A stretch of 64,000 nt of DNA from Pleurodeles waltl (taxonomy: Eukaryota > Chordata > Amphibia > Caudata > Salamandridae): positions 819,490,817 through 819,554,816 of the forward strand of contig NC_090445.1 of NCBI RefSeq assembly GCF_031143425.1. Reading direction: 5' to 3'. Shown in pieces: positions 14,101 through 29,100 of this stretch (its first letter is position 1; each line of letters opens with the position of its first letter). The position numbers and the translations under genes were made by a program. The notes beneath the pieces were generated by a model. It made no database searches. It saw only the letters and a list, made by a program, of their open reading frames with translations, and had not been told where the DNA came from.

Positions 14101-17100
14101 TGGCATGGGGGGTGGAGGCCGCCACTGCATCCTTGCCCATTAATCTAATGCACACACTTAGTTCCTGAAATAATCACGATGGCTGTTGGTTGTGGACAAT
14201 CAAATGCATAAATCTGGCGTATTTGCTCAATATCGGCATTTCTTTGTCTACCACGAGCATTCATTTGAGGGAAAACGTTTGCTACCACGTTAATAGAAAA
14301 ATGTCCATGGCTGCCTGATGTAAATATAAAATGCAGCGGAAAGTGGAATCCAACACAACAACACTGCAAGCATTTCTTTAAAAAAAGTTGCACGTCGATC
14401 ATCTGGCTAATGTTTAAGAAAAGAAACAAGAAAATATGCTGTCAAAAATCTTCACAGATTTTAGTCAGCATGTTTTATCGTTTGTTAGTAGGAGTGAGGT
14501 GCGCCCCTGGAAATTGTGTGCGTGTTTAAACCATTCAGCAATCAGCACAAGTCCTTGCACCTTCATGGTTACCACTCAACAATTATTTAAATGAACAGAA
14601 AAACGATGTTAACTTGTCACATAATGGCGTTGCTGCATTAAAAAAAAAAGACCGGCTTGCTCAGACGTTGACCAGCCCGATTTTATATTTTTAATGTATA
14701 CTGTGCTTTTTTTCGTGAACCCCTCACAGATACCTTGAAAATGTGTATTTCTGGCAGCAGGAGGCCGGATTCAAAGCAGATCTGAAAACAAAGCCTTCCC
14801 TTCTAGGACCACACTCATGTGCATCAGGACACATTGCTTCCACTCCCTTGTGTGCAGTGCCGTTACTGGCACTTGGCATGATGGAAAAGGAGCAAAGCCA
14901 GATAGACTATGGCCAATCACTGCATGGCTTCAAAATAAAGCCATGCAATCATTGGATATGTTCTATAAACCACCCACCTCTGCGCTGCCTCATGTGCATG
15001 GGGACTACTTGCATCCCCTGAGAAAATACAGATGCTGGTCCCTTGCTGTTTTTGTTAGTAAACAGCATGTGTGCAACATCAGGATGGGCTAAGGCAGGCA
15101 AACCATACACTCCTTAGGAGACCAGGGGACTGCAGCTGTGGTCCCCTGGGCTCACTAAAGTTTATCAAGTAGGGAAAGTCTTCAAGTGCGCATGGCTAAA
15201 TGGACACAGAAAGGCACCTGTCCACCCAGACATGCGCACTTCAATTCATGGCAGCTTCTCTTCTCAGCCTGTTGTAAGCCCCACCCCCACACTCACAGAA
15301 AGGCATCAGTTCCTGAAAAAAGAGCACAGTGGCAGCAAATGAGAAATGAAAACAAATTTTAAATAGATTAGTTTTACTGTTAATACAGGAGCAACAGATG
15401 CAGGGGGTGAATGTCCCAGCGCTCCAATAGAGGGGCCGCCCCTGAATAAGATGACCAGTTTCTGTTTATGGTTGACAAGGCACAGTTGTTATGATCTTGA
15501 CGTGGAACAGTGAACCTTGGTATGATGATAACTTTCATATTATATAGCTTTCTGGCATTATATTCTCACTTGCATGTTACTATAGAGCTGTTTTAAGGTC
15601 TTCGCTAAAAGTTGGGATTTTGCTGTTAAAATTAAAGTTTGTCTGAGAATGTGCACAGCTGCTGAAACATGTACAATTTTATCTTTGAACATTATCATGA
15701 GGATGTTTATTGTATGTGGACTTGGAAACGTAGGGAAAATAGGAGGGAAAATGTGGATACATAAACGCCTTTTTCTTCCTCAAGAATTTAAAACAGTACT
15801 GTAAACAGGGTGGCGGGTAGTTATCTTGTGTAACTCTGCATTACAAATCAGAAATAAATGTGTTGGTTGTACTGCTGCTCTAAATGACTGAGTTTTGTTT
15901 GTGTCCACCACATTTTCATGCTGGTTATTGCATCAACCAAGTCCAAGTAAAAAGTTTTATATATCAAATGTGTCCAGTTAAAACGTGTTATTTTGCAATA
16001 TGATGTTTATATTTACCAAACTCTGACAAAATGTAAACAAGTCCACTGTTATCTTTAAATGTCCCTCAAGTAAGAACTCCAGAAATGTTTTGGTAATATG
16101 TGTTCAGGACTAGATAACCATGGGTCATAAAGTCATTCTCGCTCCTAATGAACATTACTGCTACCTTTGTGGAACTGTATTAGCACCAGAGTGAATACTC
16201 TCGTTCTACTTGCACTTATATATATGTAAAAGTTTGTTCCATTATGCTGGAGAGAAGCCAACGTCAATACCGAACAGTACTGAGCAGTTACTGCATGATT
16301 TTAGTTGCAGTGGAGCTGTTAAGGATTGTCAGCCAGCAGGAACATAGTTGAGCCCCATCTGGTGTGGCCGACTGCCTAAGTACAGAAGCAGTTAAGCAGT
16401 TGAGCAGTAGCATTTACCACACACCCAATGGGTGGTAAATGTTGAGCACACAGGTACTTATCATTAAAAAGTAATAGTTTTCCTAAGATCAGGGATTTCC
16501 AATGTTGATTAAGGAGGATTGGATCCATGCCAGAGTTTCAAGAGAACAACTCATAATGTAATTCAATTACAATTAGATGTGTTGTATGTGAATTTATGTC
16601 ATGTGGATATGTTGAAAGTCTGGCCAGGATCTATCCATTCTGGACCTAAGTTTGGCATTCCTGACTTAAACTACAAATAGTTTAAAAATCGCTATAATCA
16701 GAGCACCTTCAGGCCACTTGCCTCAACACATGAATACAAATTATTGAGGTACCTGAAAACACTTCAGGATACCTCTGCTGAATTTCTAGTTCTGCAAATA
16801 TTTAACACCTGACAAAAATGGTGTGCATTTGTGTCCCCTACTACTGCCAGGACGAGTCCCTGAATTTTGCATTTTCATATTTCAGGAGAAGAAGTGCGTC
16901 AGTACCTAATGGGACCTCCAGGGCCACCTGGACCTCCGGGATCTCTTGCTGTTGGAACCGCGTCTCTGGACTATTCAGACCTAGCTAATCGAGTTGTAAC
17001 CTACTTGAGCAGTAAGAACATATTTCAATCAAAATCTTGTATTGTGTGGTTTTCACCTTACATTAGATATGCAGATAAAAATCAGATAAGTCATACAATC

Positions 17101-20100
17101 TCCAGACGACTCTTAACAATCCAACCCAAAAACCTGACATTATTTCAATGGCATCACATATTCCTTAATAGGTGATACACAGATTTGAAAAATATGCAAT
17201 AATGAAAAGGTGTTGTAAGCTAAATTTACCTTTTACAAAACACACTTACAATAATATACTTTAAAAGTGCCTCTAGGACATTGGATATATTCACTGGGCA
17301 GGTGTTATCATCTGTTTAAAGAGAACATTTGTGAATGGAACATCATCACAAATAGTTACAAACTCATTTGTTTCTTTAGGTTGTATCTATAACCAATTAA
17401 AATGTAGGGAAATTGTTATGGGTCAATCGTCAATAGGGGCTTTAAAAAAACAATTTCTGTCATGTAATACAAAGTGGAAAGGAGACAGGGTAATTGGTGA
17501 GGCAATCCACAACATGCCCCATTTTAGATGCTAATTGTTGTATCTGGACTTGTTTCCTCTTACAAGTTTACAAGTCCAACTTGCTCGACCAATAGCCGTG
17601 TATTCAGAAACATAATTTTATAAATCCAAAATACAACTCCTATTTTTGGAGCCCGTGGGTTTAAGACTTCCTTATTCGCATATCACAACAGTTTATTTTC
17701 AGAATTTCTTGAAAAACATCAATGGTCATGTGTATCAATTCATGTACATGTTATCCTGCTCAAATAGAAAGGGTACACCTAATCTCAGTGTATTAACTGA
17801 TGTGTCAGAGAAGCACAGATGTGAACTTCCACCTAATGATGTGTGGTGTTATGCTAAACGTTTTTGGAACAAAAATATTTTTAAATATGTAATCGATCAC
17901 ATGATCCAACCAGAATATTGACATATGTCTTATTTGGTAGGATTCCATTATACTCCTGATGGAAAATAGGCAATTAACATTCATAAGAGCTGCTTTAATG
18001 GCACTCACTCTTTAAGTCAGGATGGGATGGTGATGGGCAGTTCCCTGTGGGAATACTCTTTGCCTCTTCTGAAACATGAAAGCAGATTGTGCCATAGACA
18101 TGTGAAGCACTACTTCCCAGGGAGAGACTTTTGAGAACCAAAGAGGTGTGAAGAATAAAATGTGTCCTCCTTTTATTCTATAGAAATACTTTATATTTAG
18201 AAAATGCATTTCAATATGTTGTAGAAGCAGAGCACAATTTAGGGCAAAGAGATGGTCAAAGTAACTATTAAAGAGGAAATTCCACTGGAAGATAAAAGTA
18301 GGTGTTGCTGTTGCTCTCCAGGATTTGGCCATGACCCCTTGTCAGACATAAGACGAAGTGCTAACCATGGAAAAAATAAAACTACAATCCACATATGCAA
18401 TGAAAGTGTTGACAGAAACATGTTGTAGTACTTACAGTCAGCAGTCATTGCTAGTAAAAACAAAGGGACAGACTATGATTAAATACGTATTTATTTCTAT
18501 ACACATATTCATCCCCTTGTAAGAATGGATGCATTTAAAAACAAAGAATTAAGAACCACCAAAATGTACATTTATACATAGGAGATTAAATAGGGGACTA
18601 CTATCAATGTGTTGTCTTATGCGTGACCAGTTGCTTTCCCACTACACTTTGTCAAATGTTAATGGTCCCTTGTCAGAAGACCGATACATTCCTTTCCTGA
18701 ACAAGATGAGATGGTTTGTGATAAAGAATGGACTGTGGAATCAAGCTAGCACATCGATGGCTACTTTTGTCTTGAGTGTCAGAGATGTTAACCAAGCATG
18801 GTGTCACAATAGGAATGGAAAACCGACTATTACAGGAACAGCTAACTGATTTCTCTGAAACTGCATACACTACTATGCAGCTCTTGTTTAAGTCTCTGTC
18901 CCTTATGTCAAGATATCAGGATCAGTTGCAGGATGCTCTCCCACCATTTTAGATCAAAGCCATCTTTAGGCAGTTGGCTAAGAGAAAATGACTATTCATG
19001 GCAGTAAAAGTACAGTGCCCCTGACAAGCTAGTGAGGTTAATATGGCAATGGAAGAGTAAGTCAAATGTCCGCTGCCTCTGACAATTGTCTAAGCACCCA
19101 AGCCTTAGCTGTCAGAAAAACCAGCCTGCTGTGAATCCTCCTCATTGTCCTGCCACCATGTCCCAGCTCAGATCACCTCTAGTCCACAGCCTCCCTATGT
19201 CAGCAAGTGTGTGTAAGAGTGCATGGAATTAACAAAATAGTCCCAGACTAGTGTGGACTGGTTGGATAATCTGCTCCTTACTTCAGTGTCACTTCACTTT
19301 CTTCACTGTATACTAGGCCATCCTGTCATGTTGCTGGATTTAACATGTGGCATTTATTCCCCAAGGTTCTGGAGTTGTTAGTGTTTCCGGTCCTCCTGGT
19401 CCTCCTGGTCCTCCTGGACCTCCCGGTTTACCTGGATCTGCCTACGGAGACATCACAGCTTTATTACAAAGTAAGGAAGATGCCGATTTGTTTGTTGGCA
19501 TTCTATATTTGCCACACTGCTTCCAGTGACAAAAACAAACATGAAAGAACTGAAAAACAACATTTCTTAAATAACTAAAACTGGTATTTTATATGCAAGG
19601 GCTACACATGTTTTGTTAAAGTCATCTTTTGTCAGCATTGGAAAGTTGGTTACAATTGTGATTTTCATCTGAGTAAGTGTAAGACAGTTTGAGATGGGCT
19701 TCTTCAGGAAGGAAAGTGCCAACTCTGTGCAGTCAATCATGATCTAACGGCCTATGACAACTTATGATTGCCAATGTTGTGTCAGTGGCTACATTTTTGA
19801 GCTCACAATAATCATTGTTCAGCAAGAATTTGGCAATGGAAATTAATGCAGTACTAATAGAGAAATATACTAAAGTAGGCTTGTATAGAGAAATGTAAAC
19901 CCACCATTTTTATACTGTTTATTTCACATGGTCTGTAAGAGTACTTTGAATATGGTGTGCAATACTACTGACACTGCACATATGCCTTGCTTTTATTGCT
20001 TGTATGTATGTGGTCAGTTCCTTGTTCCATATGATGGGCAGTACAATTACAGCACTATTGAGAAACAGTTGTGAAGGGAGTGGGAATAGTGTAAACCTGT

Positions 20101-23100
20101 TCATTGAGGCTGGAAAAAACTGTTGGCCCAATGAGGTCCTACAAGAGGGGAGATGATAAGTGTAGTTGGCAAACATAGTTGTGCTCCTATCATCACGAGT
20201 GACCATCATGTCCCCCAAGACCCGTACTTAATTTGTTGAACTGGTAGCAATGACCAAAAGAAGCATGGGAGGTTTGGGATCATCACCTTAGTTTGCTGCT
20301 CAAGGGAGCAGTGTGTATTGAATTCCAAGCTATGCTCTGAAGTCAATGTGGTATTTTGTTGATTGACATGCATCATATCTGGGGCACTGCAGTGAGGAAT
20401 ACACTGGTCATAGGCCCGCATAGGGAGAATAGAGGACTACTCATTTATAGCAGCTGGTGATCCCTTAAGCACAGTTGACAGATTTCAGGTCCCTTATTAA
20501 TGTTGAGGTCCTTCGATCATTCTTCGTGGAGGAAATGGGAACTTCTGCTTCAGTTTAGCAGGCTATAAGTATGGTACTGCCAGATACCGATACTTTTGGT
20601 GCACAATGGGGTTATAGAGAAACAGTGCATTAAACAGATTTTTTTTGTTTCATCATTCTTTATTGGAGTTTTGATACAGAATGGGGGTAAAGGGTATAGG
20701 TTAGCGAGCATAATATCTGGAATAAATAAACAATGCAAAACAGGTACATCATGGTGTACAAGACATATGGTAGCCCGTGAGGTCCAGTATGTGCAGGTGG
20801 TCGAGGCAATATCAGGACTTATTCAGGCTGTGACAGTGCCACCCGGGATGGTCAGTTGTAAGAGGGACTGGCCCAGGTAGGGCATGACAAGGGGAGAGGA
20901 GAGGGAAGTGGAGGGAGGTTGATGGAAGTGGAGCTGTCGGGTGTGGGAACCAAATGGCCCTGGTGAGGGTTGGAGGTGGGTGAGATAGAGAGGAAAGAGA
21001 CGAAAAAGGAGGATGTAGAGGGGCAAAGGGCTGGTGGAGGAGGAGGAGAGAGGAAAAAGAGGAGGGGAAAGAGGAAAGGGACGAGCAGGGGTGGGAGAAA
21101 GATGAGTGTCTGTGAGGGTCAGGGCAAGGCAGCAGGGTCAAGGGTGGCTGGCAGTGCAGTTTCTAGTCCTCCTGCCATGGCCCTTTAATACCTCAGGCCC
21201 ACTGTGCTGGAGGTAAGGTACCCAGGTGAGGAAGAAAGCCTCTGCTTTGTCCTTCAGGCTATAGATGGTCCATTCCTACAAGGCTGTCTGGTACATGGCT
21301 GAGATCCACTGTTCGTGGGAGGGGAATATGGGTGAGCACCACTGACAGAGGATGGAGTTTTTTGCTGTTGCGAGTGCTGTGTGAAGGAGGTGGTCCTCAA
21401 GTCACAAGATGTCCTGGGAGTCTGAGAGGTCGTGCAGAATGATTAAAGTGTGGGGTAGAGGTATTGTGACTGGAAGTGTCTCACGTAAAGTGGTGCCAAC
21501 TGCCTCCCACAAAGGTTGTACTGAGGGGCATTCATAGAGTGTAGGACCCACCTCTCAGTGGTCCCTATCACAGCTCCAGCAGTCCGTGTGAGGTAGCAGG
21601 CCTTCCACCCGCAGTTTCACTGGGGTCCAGTGCCAATCATGCAGGGACTTGATGAGGTAAAGTTTCAACTGTGACTTTCGGGCACCACGAACCTGTGCCT
21701 CCCTGAGTTCCGCCCAGTCCTACAGTTCATATTCTGTCTGGAGCCTGGTTTGCTCTTTTATGTGGAGACTGTTCAGTAGGAACAAGGAAAGTAGATGGTG
21801 ATTCAAAAGGCTGTAGAAGCCAGACATCAACAACCCCTCTGAAGCAACCCCACGCTATGAGGTAGGAAACCACAGGGGAGGACTGAAGGGATCAGGGGCT
21901 CATGCCCAGTTAGCGGGAGAGACAATGCCACAGCTGGAGATACTGCCAGGACAAGTGGGACAGGAGGCTAAATTCCTCATGGAGCACTGCAAAGGATTTC
22001 AGGGCACCTTGCTCGAGCACTTGTTGGAGGGTGTGGATGCACGCCTTGTGCCACACACACTAGTTCAGAACTTCACCCCACTACAAAGGCTGGAATTACC
22101 CAATAGGGGTGCATGTTCATGGAAGCGAGCATCCACTTTGAAGAGGCGATGAACTCTACCACAATTTGGACAATGCATGGAGAATTGGGTACTTGGGACT
22201 CGGGTAAGGGCATCACTCCACAGACGGGGTGTAGCCCCTGTAGGCAGTCCAATAAGGGTACACACAGTAGTGGCTCCGGAGTCCCTGGCGGCATGTAGGT
22301 GAGCTGTGTCAGGTGGAGGGCAAGGGCATAATGTTTAACCGATGAGAGACACAGGCCTCCATTTTAACGATGGGCCATGGGTTTGCTGCTGGCCACTCAG
22401 GAAGGACAACCCCCAGATGAAATACCGTATGCCTTTGTCTACTGGCTGCAGCAGTGAGAGGTATACCAGCAAAGGGAGCATGATTAAAAGGATTTTTAAT
22501 GAGAATCGAAAATAGAGGAAACTGTATGCGTGTGTGCAACAATAACTAATATAGTAGATGCAGTAGGCCCAAAGATGCTAAGCCAGTTTCTAGAGTCCTG
22601 TGAAGGTTTATTCATCTGCTTGTACACAATAGTCGCAGGTGCTGGACTTAATAATTGTACACAGATTGCTACCATGCTCGGCTGAACTGATGGATTATTC
22701 AGGATCTGGAATTTCAGATGTATTGGTAATTCCAAGGTGTGATAGCGCTGCACCATTAAGGAGTTTGCCCTCAGAAAAATATATTTCCACAGAATTTGTG
22801 TTTCCACATTGATTTCTAAATGTTTTCCCACACTCTGCGCTTTTGGGCAGTCGTATTCCACCATGTTTTCACTGGCAAAATATGTCAGATGAAAAACCCT
22901 AAGAGTGCAGAGGTACTGCTTTCCTCCTTACACCGATTCAGGTGGAAACAAATGCTTCTACCACAATCTGGATTACTAAGGTACTTGTTATGAGGTCAAT
23001 AATTGAAATATCAGAGTGACAGAATGCAAGATGTTGAACTAAGATAATGTTGATGAAACATGAAAACATTCCATTAAACTGTGGCTGGAGAGGTAACTTA

Positions 23101-26100
23101 TGTGTTACTTGTTTCATTTTCCCCCTCTTCTATGACAGCATCTGAATTTAGAGGCATTGTTGGACCACCAGGGCCACCAGGACTGCCTGGACGTCAAGGA
23201 TTACCTGGACTGCCCGGCCCTCCAGGAGTTCCAGGCTTCTCTCAAGCCAGCTTCGACAAGCAGGACATGGTCACCTACCTCGAAAGTATGGTTTGGGTGA
23301 ACTGGGTCCTAGAATCCATAGTTCTGTGTTTTAAGTAACACATTTTATTAATGTCTCTGTTACACACATTTTGATGTCTTTTTTTCTTATTCTTATCTAC
23401 CACCCTATCAAGGTGTGGGGTACGTGGCAGGAAGGCAAGGGCCACCTGGACCCCCTGGACCTCAAGGACCTCCGGGCAACACAGGCGGCTTTGTTTCATA
23501 TGTTGAAAACAACCAGGGGGATCGATTCAAGACCGAGCTGATTGAATATCTAACAAGTAAGCACCTTTTTTACTTCCCATTTGTTGTAAAATACCACCAG
23601 TCAGACTCAGCATTGAACGGTTGAGGTATGAATGAACTAAAGCCATTGGATTTACATCAGAGCCCTCTTTTCACACTGCTCCTCCACCGACAACAAAAAC
23701 CATGACTGAAAACTAAATATACACATAGCCCGAATTAAACGATAGGCGCTTCACCAACTAGAGCCAGTGAACTACTCACTGATGCTGGTCACAATTGTCT
23801 TGAGCAGAACACTTCTAAATGTAGTCATTAAAATAAGTGACCCTAGATGTTGTAGTTGATTGCTTTATTGTCCTAAAGACCCCCAACAATGTGGGCTTTC
23901 ATATGAGTAATACATTGAAGGAGTTAATGAGCAAATACCTTGACACTCAAGTACAGAGCTTTTCACACAGAGTAACTTCAATGAGTTTAAAGAAGAGACT
24001 ATCCTTCACTAACATCCGTCAATCAGCCAACAGTACATCAAATGAGTCAGTCGATCAAAGGTCTTATTACTCCAACACTGAGTTCAGGTGGAGGCAGGCA
24101 TGTATAACCAAGGTATGTCTGACACTGAGAATTACATAGATTAATTTAAAATAAATATGTGCGCTGTTAATTAGCTAAAAGGTGTTAAAAATGTTCTTCT
24201 TAACAACTAGAAGATGATACTTGGTTAGCATAGCACACAGTGCAAAATTAGATCTTTAGAGCAGCCTCCATGTAATACTGCCAGATGTTCTCAGCACTAT
24301 CAATTGTGGCAGGGTTGCTATTGATTAGGAAAGCAGCCCTTGGACACTAGTGACTACAAAGACACTGTGTTCTGTAGACCATAATTCACCCCCATGCCCC
24401 AAAAGCTCACGAAGGACACATTTAGTTACTATGGGGGTCATTCCGACCCTGGCGGTCTATGACCGCCAGGGCCGGGGACCGCGGAAGCACCGCCAACAGG
24501 CTGGCGGTGCTTCCTGGGCCATTCTTACCGCGGCGGTAAAGCCGCGGTCAGAAAAGGGGAACCGGCGGTTTCCCGCCGGTTTTCCCCTGGCCCAGGGAAT
24601 CATCCATGGCGGCGCTGCTTGCAGCGCCGCCATGGGGATTCCGACCCCCTTCCCGCCATCCTGAAAACGCCAGGAACAGGATGGCGGGAACAGGTGTCGT
24701 GGGGCCCCTGTGTGCCCCTGCACTGCCCATGCCACTGGCATGGGCAGTGCAGGGGCACCCTAACAGGGCCCCATAATGATTTTCAGTGTCTGCGTTGCAG
24801 ACACTGAAAATCGCGACGGGTGCCACTGCACCCGTCGCACCCCAGCAACTCCGCCGGCTTCATCGTTGCTGGGTCTTTCCCGCTGGGCCGGCGGGCGGCC
24901 TTTTGGCGGTCGCCCGCCGGCCCAGCGGGAAAGCCAGAATGGCCGCCGCGGTCTTTTGGCTGCGGTGCGGTAATTCGGCGGCTACCGCCGCCCGCCGCAG
25001 TTAGAATGACCGCCTATATTCCTAGTAAAGTCTTGTGCTTAGGTCAAGTAAACTTGCCATGGCACCTTGCCTAGGAGCAGCTGTTTGTATCTCTGCATCT
25101 AAAACAAACACCTCTATCACAAGCTAATATCTGAAAACTCAAATACTACCTACTCCTCTATCTTGCAACAGCACCTTGAACTAGCTGTTCAGTGACAAGG
25201 ACCCATAAGGTGTGTGAAACCATACGGCCTACCTACATGCATTTTAGAAAAACTACCATAATACACTATAGTACTGTATAATGAATATGACAGAACACTT
25301 ATGCCATGTCAGGAAACATAAATGGGAATAAACCATGCAGTGACAATGCAAAACACACTGTCCTTTTAATTACCTACATGTCAAGCGTCTTTCTGCCGTT
25401 TATTGGTGGGGTAAGGCCCAGACTGAAGATGTGGTTGTACAATAGCTCAGTCGGGACCACGGTCTGCTTCCAGTTACCACAACTCAAAACTAAGACTCAT
25501 GTCACGGTCTTACAACATTTCCTAACATTGCTCATCTATCACTGATATGTTTGCTGCAGCCTGTGAATCATGAGAGAGTATGTAGAATTTGGATGTTCCA
25601 ACTTAACACTGCAATCACTGCTTGAGACAACGTTCAGTGTATGCTTACTTTAAATGTAGGAACCAGTGGTGCGAAGTGGAGTCCCATGATCTACTACTCT
25701 TTTATGAGTAAGACCTTTGCAAACAATCACTTTCCAAGTGTATCCTGTGAAACACTGAACAATTACCTGATCTATTCACATCACCCAAGAACAGTGAACG
25801 GTGCCAGCTGGGTACCCACTCTGGGTAGCGTGTTCACATTGAGTCATCTGTGGTTCCGTGTATTTTGACTTTAAATGCCTGACCACATTGTTAACCAGCC
25901 TGGTCAATGCAATGCTCACAAGAAGAGGAACAAGAGAGACCCTTAGGGAACCACTACATCTCAGCTGCCTGCAGACCACTTTTCCCCACCCTACCCATCA
26001 ATACTCATCACTGCCCTTGCTCCTACTTGAACTTTTTCTCTCTCCCTGCCTTGTCTCCTCAATTTACATCTCTGCCATACCACACTGCACCTCCATTGCA

Positions 26101-29100
26101 CATCCAAAACACTCCTCAGCACTCTCTATGGCTCTCTGCATAACACTGTCACCGTCCAAACTTTGTGTGAGATTTCCTACTACAAGCAACTCCCTGCTAG
26201 TACTCCCTGTCCCTGCTCACACTCCTGTCTCAATGGAAGTCCCCCACAAAGGTCCCTTGGATGCTAACCACATTTGGTGCTTCTGATTGACTCCTACCTG
26301 GGTATCTGCTTCAGATTAACTAAGTGATCAATTCATGTACGGTTATACGTTGAAAATGTATGGTACAATGCAGATAGGAGGACTCATCGACACAGCACAC
26401 ACATGAGGACGCAGCGTCATCCATACAAGCCACAAGTATTAAAAGCACAAGCCCTGATGGTGTGACCCACTCGTGTGTGCAACATTATTACTAACAGTAT
26501 ACATCATTTAGATAATTTACCTTTTCAAATGCCTTTCCAACCTTCTGGTTTTGGAAGGAGTTGGATTCAGACACTTCTCCTGGTTGCAAGATAGATGCTT
26601 TACTATTGAATCATGCTTCCATCTTTTACTGTTTGCTGCTTCTTGAGTTTTCATGGAAATGCTATGACTTAGATAGGAAAATATAGCTGTCTGCGTACCC
26701 ATTTCTCTGTGACTTCCCCACACTACTTAGGACAACGTTATACATTACACCTTAATATCCATGAAACTAAATTGAACAAAACATGGTTGCCTTTAATGCG
26801 ATTAATTCCTAATTTGAGTTTATTAACTTTTTCCTTAACACCGAAGATGACTCCTATTTGAACAATAAGAGCAGATTATCAAAATGACAGGCCAATTCTT
26901 GTTTTTTATCATATTGAGGTTGTCCTAGTTACAATTATACCAGTTATGGTAAGGGATTGGCTTGTGGGAAAAAAAGCTCTGAAAAGAAGGGAGAAATACT
27001 GATATGACATAATAGTGAATTTATATTAAAGATAATGTTTTAATTAAGAGAAGCTTTAGATCAATACTCAATGTTGTTTGAAAGTGACCTGGGTTAACTT
27101 CATACTGTGAAATGGATATCTGTGTGATTTTATTTAGCACGAAATGCTGAAATGTCTTGCTTTCCACAGGTGACAACATTCGAAGTTACATCTCAGGACC
27201 ACCTGGTCCTCCTGGCCCGCCTGGACCACAAGGACCCAAAGGCGATAGCGGTCTTTTGTCTTCTTCGCTATCTTCTATGTCATCCTCTATGTCGAGGTCA
27301 TCATCATCCTCACTGTCATCTTCATCATCTTCCTCGTCTCTATCAGAAGAATATGAAAGACTGTTGTCTCAGGTCGTGGATAAGATTCAGAGTAAGTAGA
27401 GCGTTTGTAGATCACCACCTCAGTAACACAAAGACCTCAGGGGCCTAAAACTGGACAGGTGATGGTAGGGGGCAATGACCAACTACGTTAGGCATGTCTT
27501 TTAAGGATTGATTTCCATGGATGTTATCCCTAGGCAGCTACCGGTGTCAATTGCTAGCTCCAAGTCTCCGCTTCCCTACGTACACTGCTTTGTATCTCTT
27601 TTAATTCAGCTAATGTGCCTTTGACTTTGCCAGTTTATGTAGCTTGTTGTTTGTGCCTTCGATTATTCATTGTTAATTAATATTTTGAACCCATGTGTTT
27701 TTAATAAAAAATAATTTGTAAAACAAGTACAATCGCCTATCACCCGGGTCAAATGATCTGTGTATGATTTTAGTTCACTGATGACCATGTATACGTATTC
27801 TTTGCAAGGATGACTTGTACCACGAGATGAGATACTGTTTATGCCCCTATCAGAACCAACTTGGTTCAGCACTGAATCGACAAAAACTCCTTGACCAACT
27901 GTGGGTTAATGGCCCATGGGAATATGTTGTGGGGGACATTGCCCTGCTGCTGCTGCCATCTGTGGGTGCAGAAAATAGACACCGATGGCTCTGTCTGCCT
28001 TCAATAGTCGTTGGCTTTGTAGAAAGGCCATTTTGTCATTGGTAATATTTCCAGAGGGGTAATGCAATGCTGGAGATTGGAGAAGGTACCTTGTTTTGAT
28101 TTTTGTTGCCATAGACTTTTCTGAAAATGCCCTGTGTAAAATTTGTGTTCTGACATCTTAATACATTGTTGTCTAGGTGGTGGGCTGATACAAGACATTA
28201 CCTACACTGTTGAGCGATCTGTAGGCAGACCAGGTCCCAGGGGACAACCTGGCCTACCTGGCCCTCCTGGGATAAGCAAAGTATATGTAACATATGGAAA
28301 CGAGACAGAAGTTCTAATGGAATTCTTCAGAGGTAAGTCGAAGTCTGTTTAACTTATCCCCTAAAGCTGCTTTACCTGACAGGGAGTGAATTTGTGGTGC
28401 TAAGTGGCACTGTGAACCAGCCATCTGCACCCGCATCTTTTAAATTATCTGAGACTTCAGTGCCTTGGACACACCATCTTTTCAGGTACTTAGAAATAAA
28501 CCAAAACAGGGATGTCAAGAAGCTGAGAACTCACTATTTACTGTTGACCAATTGCAGTCGAAGTGGTCTTCTTTGCTCCCCTTGTGGTTAAATAAAATGT
28601 GACTACTGATGTTTTAAGTAGGCCTGTAGCTTTGCTAGTTTTAGGAGCTTGGCGCTTCTCCCTGTGACCAGAGACTCTTTATTATCATGCCGCGGACTTT
28701 CAGTTTACAATTAAGATGATTCTAAAATAAGCACAATGGATTTTTTTGTAAAATTAAAAGTCATTGAGGTTATCCCCTGTTGGTAAGAGGGCGTTTGATA
28801 TCACTTCTCCTACGATTATTGTAACATAATCAAACCTGATCTTAAGGTGAGGGTTCTTTGGGATACAGTACAGTGCAAATAAAGTCATATCTTCAAACCG
28901 ATGTGCTGTTTTGGCGAAGGAGTTCACCCTCACTCAATACATAAAAATGTTCATCACAAATGTAAAGTCTGCATGAAAAACACGAGTCAAAATCAAGTTC
29001 GATATATCTCTAGTTGTAACAGCATCACTGCTTGGTGCAGACTCTACCCCCTGTTTTTGTGTGGAATTATTCTAGCAAATCCCATCTACACAATGTAGGC

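Noticed and set aside
15400..15440. hAT terminus near ggggccgcccctga
   Set aside because: No partner terminus or 8-bp duplication was found at a plausible distance; cagtggcagatgg at 13352 is too weak a match.
24350..25074. Cluster of overlapping frames on both strands
   Set aside because: Same reason: they span the GC-rich hairpin MITE at 24433-25014.
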